Source of the DNA: a virus
Length of the DNA stretch: 35,867 bases
IMG/VR virus record: IMGVR_UViG_3300045256_000043
Span: 1-35,867 of that record
Strand: one strand, 5' to 3'
Below the pieces are notes generated by a model. The model did no database searches. It was not told the origin of the DNA and saw only the letters and a list, made by a program, of their open reading frames with translations. Made by a program: the position numbers and the translations under genes. Shown here piece after piece: positions 1 through 7,685 of the stretch (position 1 is its first letter; every line of letters starts with the position of its first letter).

Positions 1-127
1 GCCCGGCGTATTGTCCAGCGCATAACGCTGCGCCGTGGAGCTGAAGGTCAGCTCCTCAAGCGAGAAATGAGGCGTGAGCAGTGGCACATCTCAGCGTGGG
101 GATGAATCCGCATTGACGCACGGGGGC
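1..127. repeat. Left copy of 127-bp terminal direct repeat
   Basis: These bases are identical to 35741-35867. They hold the first codons of the endolysin gene (bases 1-87, - strand) and part of the spacer before the HTH gene. An exact repeat of 127 bases at both contig ends is what a k=127 de Bruijn assembler leaves on a circular or circularly permuted molecule. I therefore infer a 35,740-bp circle rather than a biological terminal repeat. Confidence 0.95.
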
Positions 128-146
128 GCTGTGTGCTTCGTGTGCT

Positions 147-356
147 TTATGCGCTTTGAGCCATGTTGCAGCGGCGCTGGATGAGCTTCTCCACATCCAC
201 GCGCAGCACATAGTAGACTGGCTGGCCCGCCTGCCCGTGATCGATCATCACCGCCAGGCCGTCCACTCGAGCGCGACAGTATTTGCGCAGGAAGGTCTCG
301 CGGCTGATGCCAAGCATCGCCGCAGCCTCCGCGGGCTTGATCCAGGCATTCCTCAT
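147..356 (-). CDS. Small helix-turn-helix DNA-binding protein
   Basis: This 69-residue protein has a MerR/excisionase-like helix-turn-helix near its N-terminus (PAEAAAMLGISRETFLRKY, residues 8-26), followed by a short wing-like segment ending in VDVEKLIQRR. The start at 356 is favoured because its ATG overlaps the terminase stop (ATGA) and is preceded by an AGGGGG ribosome site. It is the last gene after the terminase and before the lysis block across the contig junction. It could be a late regulator or a packaging accessory protein that reads the DNA. The family is common in phages but usually unassigned, and I infer DNA binding only. Confidence 0.75.
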   Translation of the reverse strand: MRNAWIKPAEAAAMLGISRETFLRKYCRARVDGLAVMIDHGQAGQPVYYVLRVDVEKLIQRRCNMAQSA

Positions 357-1687
357 GCGACCCCCTGATTCTTCATTTCCGCCACCTCGGACTCGATCCA
401 CGACAGCCAGCCCGAACCGGTCGTAAAGTACCGCAGCGCCTGCGTCATGGCGTCCACCTGGTCGTCATGCTTGCCGTAGGGGAAGGACGCCACCTCGGAC
501 TCGAAATCCGTGAGCCATGCCGCGGACTGCGGCAGCATCACGCGCCCGGACTCGATCAATGCAGACACGGCCATGAGGCGCACCACCTTGTCGCCCTCTG
601 GCTCGACAGGGATGATCGGCAGGCTTGTGGTGGCCCGCAGGTCCTGAATCACACTCTGCCCCGACGCCTTGTCCTCGATGAGCACCGCCGCAGGTGCCCA
701 TCGCTCAGCGGCGGCAATAATGGCGCGCTTGAGGTCCGGGTATTCCATGCGGCGCGTGACATTGTCCAGCAGTGCATAGCCGGTCTCTGTCTGAGCCCAG
801 GTCTGCCCGCTGCTCGGGTCGTTCAGCTCGCCAGCCTTCATGGCGGTATCCCAGCTCTGGATGATGCGCTTGGCGGCGGGCGCCGTCATGTAACGCTTGA
901 ACCAGTCCAATTGGACCAGCGCCCCTTCCATGGGGGCCGGCTGCTGCTGGTAGAGCGCGGCCCATTCGCGGGAGCCGATGGATGCCTTGACGACCTCCAG
1001 CTCGTGGACCGGGTAAGCCTCTGGCCACAGGGCCTCACCCTGCTCATTGATCGCAGGGAGGCTCAGGACCTCCCAGCCCTCATGGGTGTGTTCACGGAGC
1101 AGCCATCCGGCCAGATCATCCTCGTGCCAGCGGGTTTGGATCACCACGATCGCTCCGCCGGGCATCATGCGCGTGCGGGCAACGCTGGTGTACCACTCCT
1201 TCAAGCGACGGCGCGAGGCCGCGCTCTCGGCCTCCTCCCGACCCTTGATGGGATCATCGATGATCAGCAGGTGCGCGCCGCGTCCAGTGATGGCTGCACC
1301 AGCGCCAACGGCGAAGTACGCCCCGTCCTGCGGCGTGTGGAAGCGCGATGCCGCCGTGCTATCGGCCCGCAATGTGAAACCCGGAAACAGGGCGACATGC
1401 TCCCGTGACATGCAGATGTTCCGCACCTTCCGGCCAAAATCGTCCGCCAGCTCCTGCGCGTAGGTGGCAAAGATCAGGTACTTCTCAGGGTTCCGCCCGA
1501 GCCACCACGATGCGAAGTACTCTGACGCCAGCATGGACTTCCCGTGCCGCGGAGGCATGAAGATCATCAGCCGCTTGATGCGTCCATCCGCTACCGCCTC
1601 CAGGCGGTCCGCGATGGCACGGTGGTGCGCGGCGGGCCGGTAGCCCTCCCACTGCCCGATGGCGTAGGCAAGCAGCGGTAGCGTCAT
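353..1687 (-). CDS. terL: Terminase large subunit (ATPase and nuclease)
   Basis: This 444-residue protein is the packaging motor. The N-terminal ATPase shows a Walker A PPRHGKS (residues 45-51) and Walker B LLIIDD (140-145). The C-terminal RNase H-like nuclease shows candidate metal ligands D280 (SWDTA), E338/D339 (IEDK) and D412 (HDDQVDA). Length and motif order fit full-length phage terminases. It pumps DNA into the prohead through the portal and cuts the concatemer. The start codon overlaps the stop of the small subunit (ATGA), so translation is probably coupled. The protein looks intact. The sequence alone does not tell me whether packaging is cos or headful. Confidence 0.96.
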   Translation of the reverse strand: MTLPLLAYAIGQWEGYRPAAHHRAIADRLEAVADGRIKRLMIFMPPRHGKSMLASEYFASWWLGRNPEKYLIFATYAQELADDFGRKVRNICMSREHVALFPGFTLRADSTAASRFHTPQDGAYFAVGAGAAITGRGAHLLIIDDPIKGREEAESAASRRRLKEWYTSVARTRMMPGGAIVVIQTRWHEDDLAGWLLREHTHEGWEVLSLPAINEQGEALWPEAYPVHELEVVKASIGSREWAALYQQQPAPMEGALVQLDWFKRYMTAPAAKRIIQSWDTAMKAGELNDPSSGQTWAQTETGYALLDNVTRRMEYPDLKRAIIAAAERWAPAAVLIEDKASGQSVIQDLRATTSLPIIPVEPEGDKVVRLMAVSALIESGRVMLPQSAAWLTDFESEVASFPYGKHDDQVDAMTQALRYFTTGSGWLSWIESEVAEMKNQGVA

Positions 1688-2001
1688 CCCTTCCTTCTCC
1701 GGATCTCGTCCGCCATGCGTAGGAGTTGATCCTCGCTGAACACGAGAGGCGAGCCATCCTTACCTGTCAGCTCGGCCTTCAGCTCGGACGGGATGAGATG
1801 CTTGATGAGCCCCAGGAACGCCACAGGGTTCTCGCGCGCCTGCTCGACGAGGAATTGCTGACCGCCGACTTCCTTGAGCGCGCCCTCCAGCATCGCCTTC
1901 ACGCTGGCGGTGACCTTGTTGGGGCTGCCCTTGGGACGGCCTTTGCCAGCATTGGGCGGCCTGCGGTGTCCAGTATTCGACACTTGTTTATTGTCGCTCA
2001 T
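1684..2001 (-). CDS. terS: Terminase small subunit (probable)
   Basis: This is a 105-residue, basic-tailed protein with an AT-hook-like GKGRPKGSPNK segment near residues 20-30 and an otherwise helical sequence. It lies directly upstream of the large terminase with an ATGA overlap, the usual position of the small subunit that recognises the packaging site. The start at 2001 is chosen for its AAGGAGG ribosome site five bases upstream; an earlier in-frame codon at 2046 lies inside the preceding gene. The assignment rests on position, size and the N-terminal motif seen in many small-terminase-like phage proteins. It is an inference and not a motif proof. Confidence 0.75.
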   Translation of the reverse strand: MSDNKQVSNTGHRRPPNAGKGRPKGSPNKVTASVKAMLEGALKEVGGQQFLVEQARENPVAFLGLIKHLIPSELKAELTGKDGSPLVFSEDQLLRMADEIRRRKG

Positions 2002-2168
2002 GAGGCCTCCTTTTGAAAGCGATCCGGCACATGGGTGAGGTGCCATCGCCCGCAGTGCTGGCAGCGATAAGCCCGCAGCTCGAGCGTCCGGTTGTCGCGC
2101 ATCCGCCGCTTGGCGTAGTCCAGCGCCTTGCGCTCGGATGGATAGGCGTGCTTCTCCTCACATCTCAT
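1998..2168 (-). CDS. Small zinc-ribbon-like phage protein
   Basis: This 56-residue protein carries CQHCGRWHLTH (residues 36-46), a cysteine/histidine cluster likely to bind one metal ion. The N-terminal half has the look of small phage proteins of the form 'Y-x-S-x-x-x-A-x-x-x-A-x-R' that recode host-like zinc knuckles. Its ATG overlaps the NinB stop (ATGA), and its own stop overlaps the small terminase start. No function can be assigned. It may be a nucleic-acid-binding accessory to the recombination genes upstream. Confidence 0.72.
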   Translation of the reverse strand: MRCEEKHAYPSERKALDYAKRRMRDNRTLELRAYRCQHCGRWHLTHVPDRFQKEAS

Positions 2169-2578
2169 GACGCCACCTCGTAGGGATCCGTGATGTCCAC
2201 TCCGTGCTGCGCGCTGGCAGCATTTAGGAACTCCAGCCAAGCGCTGAATCGCCTGACGCCCCACTTGCTGGTCCGATGCCCGAGGAGCACCATCCCGCCA
2301 TCGAGGCCTTGGGCCACCCGAACCTCTTCGCGGTCGAATGCGGCTGTGAGGATGTCCTTCCACTCCTCCGCGCTGAGCCGGATGAGCTTGCCGTTGACCG
2401 GCCACTCCTTCTGATGCGCCCAGGCGTGGAGGATGGCCCACATGGCGGCGTTCTGGTCAAGGTTCCGGGTGGGCTCCTGGATGGTGACGGCGTAGCCATC
2501 GGGCGCTGCCGCGATGGCCCGCAGGCAGTTCTGGCGGGCTGGGTGCGGGGCCTCTGCCAGGATGAAGACCTGTTTCAC
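2165..2578 (-). CDS. ninB: NinB-like recombination protein
   Basis: This 137-residue protein resembles lambda NinB (Orf), a single-strand DNA-binding recombination mediator that helps load Red or RecA systems. Recognisable features are RNLDQNAAMWAILHAWA (about residues 38-54), the W-x-DILTAAF segment and a C-terminal half ending near YEVAS. It starts with GTG at 2578, overlapping the upstream nuclease stop (GTGA), with a TGGAGGTG ribosome site. Family length is about 140 residues, so it is full length. It would act with the annealing protein encoded at 10988. Confidence 0.85.
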   Translation of the reverse strand: MKQVFILAEAPHPARQNCLRAIAAAPDGYAVTIQEPTRNLDQNAAMWAILHAWAHQKEWPVNGKLIRLSAEEWKDILTAAFDREEVRVAQGLDGGMVLLGHRTSKWGVRRFSAWLEFLNAASAQHGVDITDPYEVAS

Positions 2579-2943
2579 GGGAGCACCTCCAGGTGGCCGC
2601 TCTGCAACAGCCAGAGGATCGTTTCGTGGGCGGCCTCCAGCCACAGCATCCGCCGCGCGGCGCGATCCATCCCGCCAATGCGCCCGTCCACGAGGTCGTG
2701 ACACGCGCGGCATAGGTAGGCCAGCACATCGTGGGACTTCTGGCCCATCCCCTTACCGTCCCTGAGCGAATTCGAATGCGCCCCCACCACTGTCCCATCG
2801 TTGAGCAGCCCGCAGGCCATGCAGTGCGGGGCCTCCGCTGCCAGCCTCCGGAGGCGATCGGAGCGGAAGGGCCCACGCCGATCGCCTGTCCCACGAGTGG
2901 GCTTCTGCCGGGTGGTGTGGAGCGTGCTGTTCCAGGCCCTCAT
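2575..2943 (-). CDS. HNH-like nuclease, DUF1364 type
   Basis: This 122-residue protein has a CMAC pair (C41, C44), AHSN around H56 and CRACH (C78, C81, H82). The pattern is that of the DUF1364 phage family, a treble-clef HNH-like fold found beside ninB in lambdoid phages. Spacing and length fit the family. A role in recombination or Holliday-type DNA processing is likely from context, but catalysis is not shown. The stop overlaps ninB. The start codon overlaps the stop of a weak upstream frame. Confidence 0.8.
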   Translation of the reverse strand: MRAWNSTLHTTRQKPTRGTGDRRGPFRSDRLRRLAAEAPHCMACGLLNDGTVVGAHSNSLRDGKGMGQKSHDVLAYLCRACHDLVDGRIGGMDRAARRMLWLEAAHETILWLLQSGHLEVLP

Positions 2944-3251
2944 GCAGCACCTCTGACGGCATGCATTCCTTGCGCAGGAGCAGGCCTGGGAGCTTCGGTT
3001 TGGATGTGCCCGCTAGGGTGGTAGCGGCGGAGGCCCTTCGCGCGTCCTGGCGCATCCTGTGCGATTTCGGCGCAGCGCCCTCGCGCGTGTGCGTAGGTCT
3101 CGTCTCTTACATTCCTTCCTGGTACAGGTAAGAGAACAAATACAGATACAGATACAGATACAGGAGTCGCTACGTGTAACAATCCACTGTTACGCGTAAC
3201 ATGCTCGCGCGAGGTGTAACAATTTTTTGTTACGCGTAACAATTTAGACAT
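2940..3251 (-). CDS. Doubtful small ORF across the iteron region
   Basis: A 103-codon frame is open here. It overlaps the stop of the upstream gene by 8 bases and overlaps the DUF1364 start by ATGA, which is how real genes are joined elsewhere in this operon. However, the predicted protein has no recognisable motif, includes a VSVSVSV stretch made by a DNA hexamer repeat, and reads through two 40-bp iterons. Most of 2944-3243 may be non-coding origin DNA. I list the ORF because I see no other gene in this 300-base stretch. Confidence 0.2.
   Translation of the reverse strand: MSKLLRVTKNCYTSREHVTRNSGLLHVATPVSVSVSVFVLLPVPGRNVRDETYAHARGRCAEIAQDAPGRAKGLRRYHPSGHIQTEAPRPAPAQGMHAVRGAA
3141..3164. 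repeat. Hexamer tandem repeat (TACAGA x4)
   Basis: TACAGA occurs three times in a row and is followed by TACAGG. It lies next to the 40-bp iterons and could be a flexible or easily melted part of a replication origin, or simple slippage. Six-base units keep any reading frame open, so frame length gives no evidence of coding here. Confidence 0.85.
3174..3240. repeat. Two 40-bp iterons with a GTTACGCGTAAC palindrome (candidate origin)
   Basis: Two units spaced exactly 40 bp apart each contain GTGTAAC (3174-3180; 3214-3220) followed by the perfect 12-bp palindrome GTTACGCGTAAC (3189-3200; 3229-3240). The spacing is close to four helical turns. The site adjoins the gene for a replisome-organiser-like protein and follows primase and helicase genes. 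A replication origin with initiator-binding iterons is therefore the simplest reading. An operator is the alternative. Confidence 0.6.
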
Positions 3252-3621
3252 CGGCGGCCGCCTTTTTCTGCGCGCGGTATTTGCGCATGTAGGGAGCGCG
3301 GCTGCCGTCCTGGCTCTGTCCCTTGTTTCGGTAGAGGTCGTGATTCACCACCTGCCATCCACCTGGAACCTGAATGATGCGGCGTCCCTCCAGCACTGAT
3401 GTGCGGCTGTCGGGATCGGGAGACGAAAGGATTTCGACGGCCCGGCGCATTTCCTCCAGGCTCACGCGGGCCAGGTTGGCGAAGCCCGGGATGGAGCCCT
3501 CGACATATCCATCACCGTCCTTGACCGCAAGCATCGCGATCCAGACCCTCAGCGTCGCGCTGTCCACGCACCAGATGGACGAAGTCACGAGCGACGAAAA
3601 AAGCTTGGTGTAGCCAGCCAT
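3244..3621 (-). CDS. Replisome-organiser-like / initiator protein
   Basis: This 125-residue protein has an N-terminal region typical of phage replisome organisers (SSIWCVDSATLRVWIAML, about residues 14-31), then a winged-helix-like part with SIPGFANLARVSLEEMRRA and SPDPDSRTS, and a basic tail (KYRAQKK). Such proteins bind origin DNA and load helicase. The start overlaps the primase stop by one base (TAATG), and a GAGGTGG ribosome site lies within the primase end. The gene stops at the edge of the 40-bp iterons, which are its likely binding sites. It lacks a longer C-terminal domain present in many relatives. Confidence 0.65.
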   Translation of the reverse strand: MAGYTKLFSSLVTSSIWCVDSATLRVWIAMLAVKDGDGYVEGSIPGFANLARVSLEEMRRAVEILSSPDPDSRTSVLEGRRIIQVPGGWQVVNHDLYRNKGQSQDGSRAPYMRKYRAQKKAAADV

Positions 3622-4532
3622 TATGCCACCTCTCTGATCTGAACATCGGCCCAGTCGGTCCCTTGGGCCTCTGGGATGAGGACGGTCGCGCCCATGCCAT
3701 CGCGGACCAGCCGCCTTGCCAGCGCGTAGGCCGCCGCCTGCCCGGCGAAGCTCGCATCGTTGTCCCCGAAGATCATCACTTGGGCCACACCCGGGGGAGG
3801 CGTCCACTTGCTCAAGCCATCGGCGCAGATGGCGGACCAGACCGGCACTCTGAATCGCCTGGAGGCACACAGGGCCGTCTCGATGCCTTCCGCGATGCCG
3901 AGCGTAGTGCCTGGTGTTCCGAGGCGCACGGGCCCGATCTCGCCAAAAGACATGCGCACGGGATCGAGCGCTGCCTTGCGGCCGTCCATCGTGAGATAGG
4001 TGCGATGGACGCCGCCGAAACGCTTGCCATCCCATCCCATGCCCGCGAGCATCGCCGGATGAACTCCGCCGGATGGATGTTTGAGGCCAGGATGAAACCG
4101 CAGGTCCTGCACGGGGAAGGGCCCCGGACCACAGCGCCGCTCCAGGTAGCGCCAGACCGGGTCTCCAGCCTGCACGGCTCGGGACGCTGCCCACCACGAG
4201 CGCATCACCGCGCGCGTGTCTACCTCCCTGCGCTTGGCGTCCGGTGGCGCGGGAAGGTTGCCGAGGATGGCGTCCACCTCCTTGCAGGCCCGCTCGAACT
4301 CCCAGTGCTTGAGCTTCATCAGCAGGCCGAGCCCACTGCCGGGGTCGCAGCCATTGCAAAAATAGGTTCCGTCGCCGTCGAGATCGTCGAAGCGGAAGCG
4401 ATCCTTCCCGCCGCAAAGCGGACATGCGCAGGCTTTGCCCGTGAGGAAGGCCTCATCCACGCCAAAATGGATGAGCACCTGCTTCCACCGGCCTCTGGCG
4501 GCGTCGCGCGTCTTCATGAAGCGATCGCTCAT
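3621..4532 (-). CDS. DNA primase, zinc-ribbon plus Toprim (P4-alpha-like)
   Basis: This 303-residue protein starts with a zinc ribbon (CPLC at 37-40 and CNGC at 59-62, with the GGKDRFRFDD segment typical of P4-type primases). It ends with a Toprim domain (E215 in GIAEGIET and D257/D259 in IFGDND). It would make RNA primers for phage replication. The helicase, which P4-alpha carries in the same chain, is encoded by the overlapping upstream gene. The start overlaps the helicase stop (ATGA). All core catalytic residues are visible, so it looks active. Confidence 0.9.
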   Translation of the reverse strand: MSDRFMKTRDAARGRWKQVLIHFGVDEAFLTGKACACPLCGGKDRFRFDDLDGDGTYFCNGCDPGSGLGLLMKLKHWEFERACKEVDAILGNLPAPPDAKRREVDTRAVMRSWWAASRAVQAGDPVWRYLERRCGPGPFPVQDLRFHPGLKHPSGGVHPAMLAGMGWDGKRFGGVHRTYLTMDGRKAALDPVRMSFGEIGPVRLGTPGTTLGIAEGIETALCASRRFRVPVWSAICADGLSKWTPPPGVAQVMIFGDNDASFAGQAAAYALARRLVRDGMGATVLIPEAQGTDWADVQIREVA

Positions 4533-6025
4533 GCCGCCCTCCTTCGCGCGAACGCGATGGCCATGGACCTGATTTTCCCGGCCGTCGCGGGCGTGGGCTC
4601 AACCCAGGGCGTGGAATCCACCCTCCAGTCTCTCGGCGGCCACTGGCCCACGATGTCCCGGTAGAGATGTGCGGCCCTGCCCTGCTGTTTCTCGGGGGCC
4701 GAATGACGCCGGGCATAGGTGGCCACCTGAGCCCAGAGATCCGCATGGTCGGGCGCCAGCACGCGCTTACCCAACCGGACCTCTTGCATCACGCCAGGGC
4801 GCTCCTCGGTGAGCGCCACTGGAACAGCCTCGAAGCCGCACCCTGTGCAATGCTTCGCAAAGGGCGTATGTCCGCACTTGGGGCAGGCCTTCGGCGGCTT
4901 GTCGTCGTCCTCGCGAATCGTCCGGTCCAGCCTCTCGCCATCGTCTAGCTTGTCCAGGCCATTATGAAAAACGCGCTCAAAGTCCTCCGCGAAGCGAATG
5001 ATGTTGCCGCTGAAGTCCAACAGCAGGCAGTCCTTTTTCCCGGTCTCCGGGCTGGATCGCAGCCCCCTGCCCCACATCTGAATTGCCGTGCTGAGGCTCT
5101 TCCGGAGCGGCCGACAATCACAGATGCAGCCCACATCCTTCTGGTCGAAACCCTTCGCGAGGGCCTCCACACTGATCAAGACGCGGATGCCTCCATGCGT
5201 AAAGCCTTGGAGCGTCCGAGCCCGCTCGTCGTCCGGCGTGTCAGCCGTGAAGGTTGCAGCCTCAATTCCCGCATCCCGGAAGCGCTTGGCCAGAGCCTCG
5301 CAGTAGAGGATTGTGGGTCCGAAGATGATGGTCTTGCGGTCGGAGGCGAGGCGACTCCACTCCGCCACCACATCCCCCACCAGCACCATCTCCGCCTTCG
5401 CGGCGGCGGCATCGGTCCATTCCCCGCCGCTCGTCTCCGCGCCAGCCATGTCAGGCCGTCGGCACGAGAAAATCCGCATGGGGACCAGCGTGCCGCGCTC
5501 CGTGAGGTCCGCCATGGTGGCGGCGTTGATGAGCTTCGTGAAGACCTTGCCGAGTCCCTTGGAGAAGGGCGTGGCGGAGAGTCCCACCACCACCGCCTTA
5601 CAGTCCGGGCTCATGGCGTAATCGACCCAAGTCTTGTAGAGCGAATGGCACTCGTCGATCACCAGCACATCCGTCTCCGGCCAGCCTCGCCGCATCAGGG
5701 TCTGGCAGCTCGCGATTTGGAACGGGCGCTTCAGGTCCATCATCGGATTGCCAGCCTGAATGATCCCGTGGTGCCCGAGGCCAAGCTCACGCGCCACATT
5801 CGAGGTCTGCCCGATCAGCGTGAGCCGGTCGCATACAAACATCGCCCGCTTGCCCTTCGCCAGCGCTTCACGGATCACATTCAGGGCGAGGATGCTCTTG
5901 CCAGCGCCCGTCGGAGCCATGACGAGGATGCGCTTGTGCCGCTCGCGCGCCGCCTGGCGGATCGCCTCATGCGCCTCCGCCTGGAAGGGCCTGAGGGGTG
6001 GAAACTCGCCGCCGAAGAGGCTCAT
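4529..6025 (-). CDS. SF2 DEAD/DEAH-type helicase with C-terminal zinc ribbon
   Basis: This 498-residue protein shows helicase motif I APTGAGKS (37-44), motif II DECH (124-127), motif III SATP (150-153) and motif VI QMWGRGLR. After the two RecA folds comes a CPKCGHTP...HCTGCG zinc ribbon (about residues 390-410). It is of the Ssl2/UvrB-like type found beside primases in many phages, and probably unwinds DNA during replication or recombination. The start overlaps the ParB-like gene (ATGA). There is no sign of damage. Confidence 0.92.
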   Translation of the reverse strand: MSLFGGEFPPLRPFQAEAHEAIRQAARERHKRILVMAPTGAGKSILALNVIREALAKGKRAMFVCDRLTLIGQTSNVARELGLGHHGIIQAGNPMMDLKRPFQIASCQTLMRRGWPETDVLVIDECHSLYKTWVDYAMSPDCKAVVVGLSATPFSKGLGKVFTKLINAATMADLTERGTLVPMRIFSCRRPDMAGAETSGGEWTDAAAAKAEMVLVGDVVAEWSRLASDRKTIIFGPTILYCEALAKRFRDAGIEAATFTADTPDDERARTLQGFTHGGIRVLISVEALAKGFDQKDVGCICDCRPLRKSLSTAIQMWGRGLRSSPETGKKDCLLLDFSGNIIRFAEDFERVFHNGLDKLDDGERLDRTIREDDDKPPKACPKCGHTPFAKHCTGCGFEAVPVALTEERPGVMQEVRLGKRVLAPDHADLWAQVATYARRHSAPEKQQGRAAHLYRDIVGQWPPRDWRVDSTPWVEPTPATAGKIRSMAIAFARRRAA

Positions 6026-6900
6026 GCCGCCACCTTCTCCAGGCGCTCGATCTTGCGCAGAGCGCTCTTGAGGCGCTTGGCGAGGTCCGCATTCTCATTC
6101 ATGAGCCCCCGGCTTCTGCTGGAGGCGATCCGAGCCGTCTCATGCGCCCGGTGGATCTCTTTTCGGAATTGGTCGAGGAGGTCTTCCGCATCGAGCGTCC
6201 GCTGGGCCGCCTCCAGGTCCCTCTGCGCTTCCTCCAGGAGAGCGCTCAGCTCATCCACCTGGCCCTGGAGTTCTTGGACGCGGGCGCGAAGCTCGGCGTT
6301 TTCCTGTTCCATGCCTGCGGCGGCCTTGACCGGCTTCGTGGCAGGCGCCTCCAGCGCGGCGGCCCGCTCGGGCTCGGGCAGCTTGGCGAGCTCGGCGGCA
6401 TGCTTTGCTGTGACCTTGCCATCCCGCACGGCATCGCCAAGCCCAGCTTCATGGGCCCGCTTGGCATGGCGGATCGTCCGCTCAGAGACCCCGGCGGCCT
6501 CTGCCATCTTGGACTCTGTGGCCAATTCCGAGCATTGACGCGGGGTTTGAGGGTCGGAACCTGGTTCCGACCCTCCCGAGTGCTGGTTATGCCCGACCTC
6601 TGCCCATTCTGAGCACGCCACCACCGCAGCGGCTCGCTGGGAGCCCGTCAGGTGGCGGCGGTGCATGTTGGCGCTGAGGACGAAGGCCACAGGATCTGCG
6701 GTCGCCAGCGCCTCGAAGTGAGGCTCCACGCCCGCCGCGAAGCAGGCGCGGTAGCGGTGCCAGCCATCGATGATCTTGCCCTCGAAGACCACCACGGGCT
6801 GGCGCAGGCCATGCGCCCGAATGTCCGCCACCAGGTCGGAGAAGTGATCCTCGGGCATGGGGGGGAAGGCCGCGGAAAGGGGATGCTGAGTGTAGGGCAC
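6022..6900 (-). CDS. ParB-like protein with HTH and coiled coil
   Basis: This 292-residue protein begins at a GTG with a GGAGG site upstream. The N-terminal ParB/Srx-type domain includes DGWHRYRAC (45-53). A helix-turn-helix follows (KMAEAAGVSERTIRHAKRA, roughly 132-150), then a long charged coiled coil from about residue 195 to the end. It is the first large gene of the replication operon. A role in replication control or transcription, through DNA binding, is more likely than plasmid-like partition, because no ParA is present. A 27-bp DNA palindrome lies inside the gene between the ParB and HTH parts. Confidence 0.8.
   Translation of the reverse strand: MPYTQHPLSAAFPPMPEDHFSDLVADIRAHGLRQPVVVFEGKIIDGWHRYRACFAAGVEPHFEALATADPVAFVLSANMHRRHLTGSQRAAAVVACSEWAEVGHNQHSGGSEPGSDPQTPRQCSELATESKMAEAAGVSERTIRHAKRAHEAGLGDAVRDGKVTAKHAAELAKLPEPERAAALEAPATKPVKAAAGMEQENAELRARVQELQGQVDELSALLEEAQRDLEAAQRTLDAEDLLDQFRKEIHRAHETARIASSRSRGLMNENADLAKRLKSALRKIERLEKVAA
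6549..6575. repeat. 27-bp palindrome inside the ParB-like gene
   Basis: GAGGGTCGGAACC (6549-6561) and its exact reverse complement GGTTCCGACCCTC (6563-6575) flank a single T. It encodes the low-complexity linker between the ParB-like domain and the HTH. It may be a binding site (parS-like or operator) for the protein encoded around it, or an RNA hairpin. Confidence 0.75.
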
Positions 6901-6913
6901 AGGACCTCCGGAA

Positions 6914-7060
6914 TCAGAACAGACGCCAGCCAGCAACGAAGGCGCGGACCACGAGATGGACCCAGAGCCCGGCCAGGCCCGAGGCAAGCAGCGCGAGCAC
7001 CGCGAAGCCGCCGACCATCACGGCGACGCGGAGCGTGCGAAGCCAAGCGGGGGGCGTCAC
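6914..7060 (-). CDS. Tiny membrane protein (48 aa)
   Basis: A GTG-started 48-codon frame encodes one or two hydrophobic stretches (VAVMVGGFAVLALLASGLAG, then LWVHLVV). The start overlaps the stop of the preceding 35-aa membrane peptide (GTGA), and the stop lies 13 bases before the ParB-like start. No family is recognised. It may act early at the membrane, for example in superinfection control. The ribosome site is weak, so coupled translation is likely. Confidence 0.55.
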   Translation of the reverse strand: MTPPAWLRTLRVAVMVGGFAVLALLASGLAGLWVHLVVRAFVAGWRLF

Positions 7061-7164
7061 AGCAGCCCCCAGCCGAGGCGAATGAGAAGATAGATGCTGT
7101 GGATGATGACGCCCGCCCCCACCAAGAGCAGCGCCCCGAAGAGGATGCAGCCGAGCGCCCTCAT
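7057..7164 (-). CDS. Tiny membrane protein (35 aa)
   Basis: The 35-residue product is almost entirely one hydrophobic helix (CILFGALLLVGAGVIIHSIYLLI) after MRALG. Its ATG overlaps the stop of the CII-like gene and its stop overlaps the next GTG start, so it is embedded in the coupled operon. Function is unknown. The position in the early operon argues against a holin role; the lysis genes are at 34-36 kb. Confidence 0.55.
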   Translation of the reverse strand: MRALGCILFGALLLVGAGVIIHSIYLLIRLGWGLL

Positions 7165-7655
7165 GCGCCCCTCCTGAGCGGCTGGGGGGCCGCAGGTGCC
7201 AGCCGGTCAGCCAGCGCCTGCACGACCGCCAGCAGCCGCGTGGCCTCGGGGTAGAGCACAGCGAGGTCATGGTCGCTATCCTGGTGCGCGAGCGCCTGGG
7301 CCAGGTGACCCTCCAGTGCGCCCGCGCGGGTGCAGAGCTGGGCCAGCAGGCCAGCCGTCCCCGCATGGGTCCGCGCGGCATGATGAGACGCTGCCACGAG
7401 GTCCATCCCGTGCTCCTCCACCACCGCCCGTAGCAGGCCCAGGTCGCCAGTGGCCACATGCCAGGCCTTGAGACGGTGGGCGGGGATGGTGGTGTCAGGG
7501 TGGTCCGGGCTGAGGTAGCGGCTGAGGGTCCCGGCGTCGATGCCGAGATCGATGGCCACCGGCTTCTGGTCGATGGAGGCGATCTCCAGGGCTAGCCGCA
7601 TCACGCGCTTGAGGGCAAGTGATCGGCCGTGGGATTGCGCCGGCATGGGGGGCAT
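7161..7655 (-). CDS. CII-like phage regulatory protein (CP76 type)
   Basis: This 164-residue protein resembles the Phage_CP76 regulatory family. It has a helix-turn-helix-like region AIDLGIDAGTLSRYLSP (about 34-50), followed by AHRLKAWHVATGDLGLLRAV. The C-terminal half is helical and alanine-rich. Such proteins act in lysis-lysogeny choice as CII-type activators. It starts at 7655 with AGGAG seven bases upstream. It is the first gene of the replication operon, downstream of the Cro-like gene. Confidence 0.65.
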   Translation of the reverse strand: MPPMPAQSHGRSLALKRVMRLALEIASIDQKPVAIDLGIDAGTLSRYLSPDHPDTTIPAHRLKAWHVATGDLGLLRAVVEEHGMDLVAASHHAARTHAGTAGLLAQLCTRAGALEGHLAQALAHQDSDHDLAVLYPEATRLLAVVQALADRLAPAAPQPLRRGA

Positions 7656-7685
7656 ACTGGGCTCCTGTTGGAGGAAGGAGGTGAG

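Noticed and set aside
467-1408. 313-codon + strand frame over the terminase
   Set aside because: Composition-driven antisense shadow; no ribosome site or motif.
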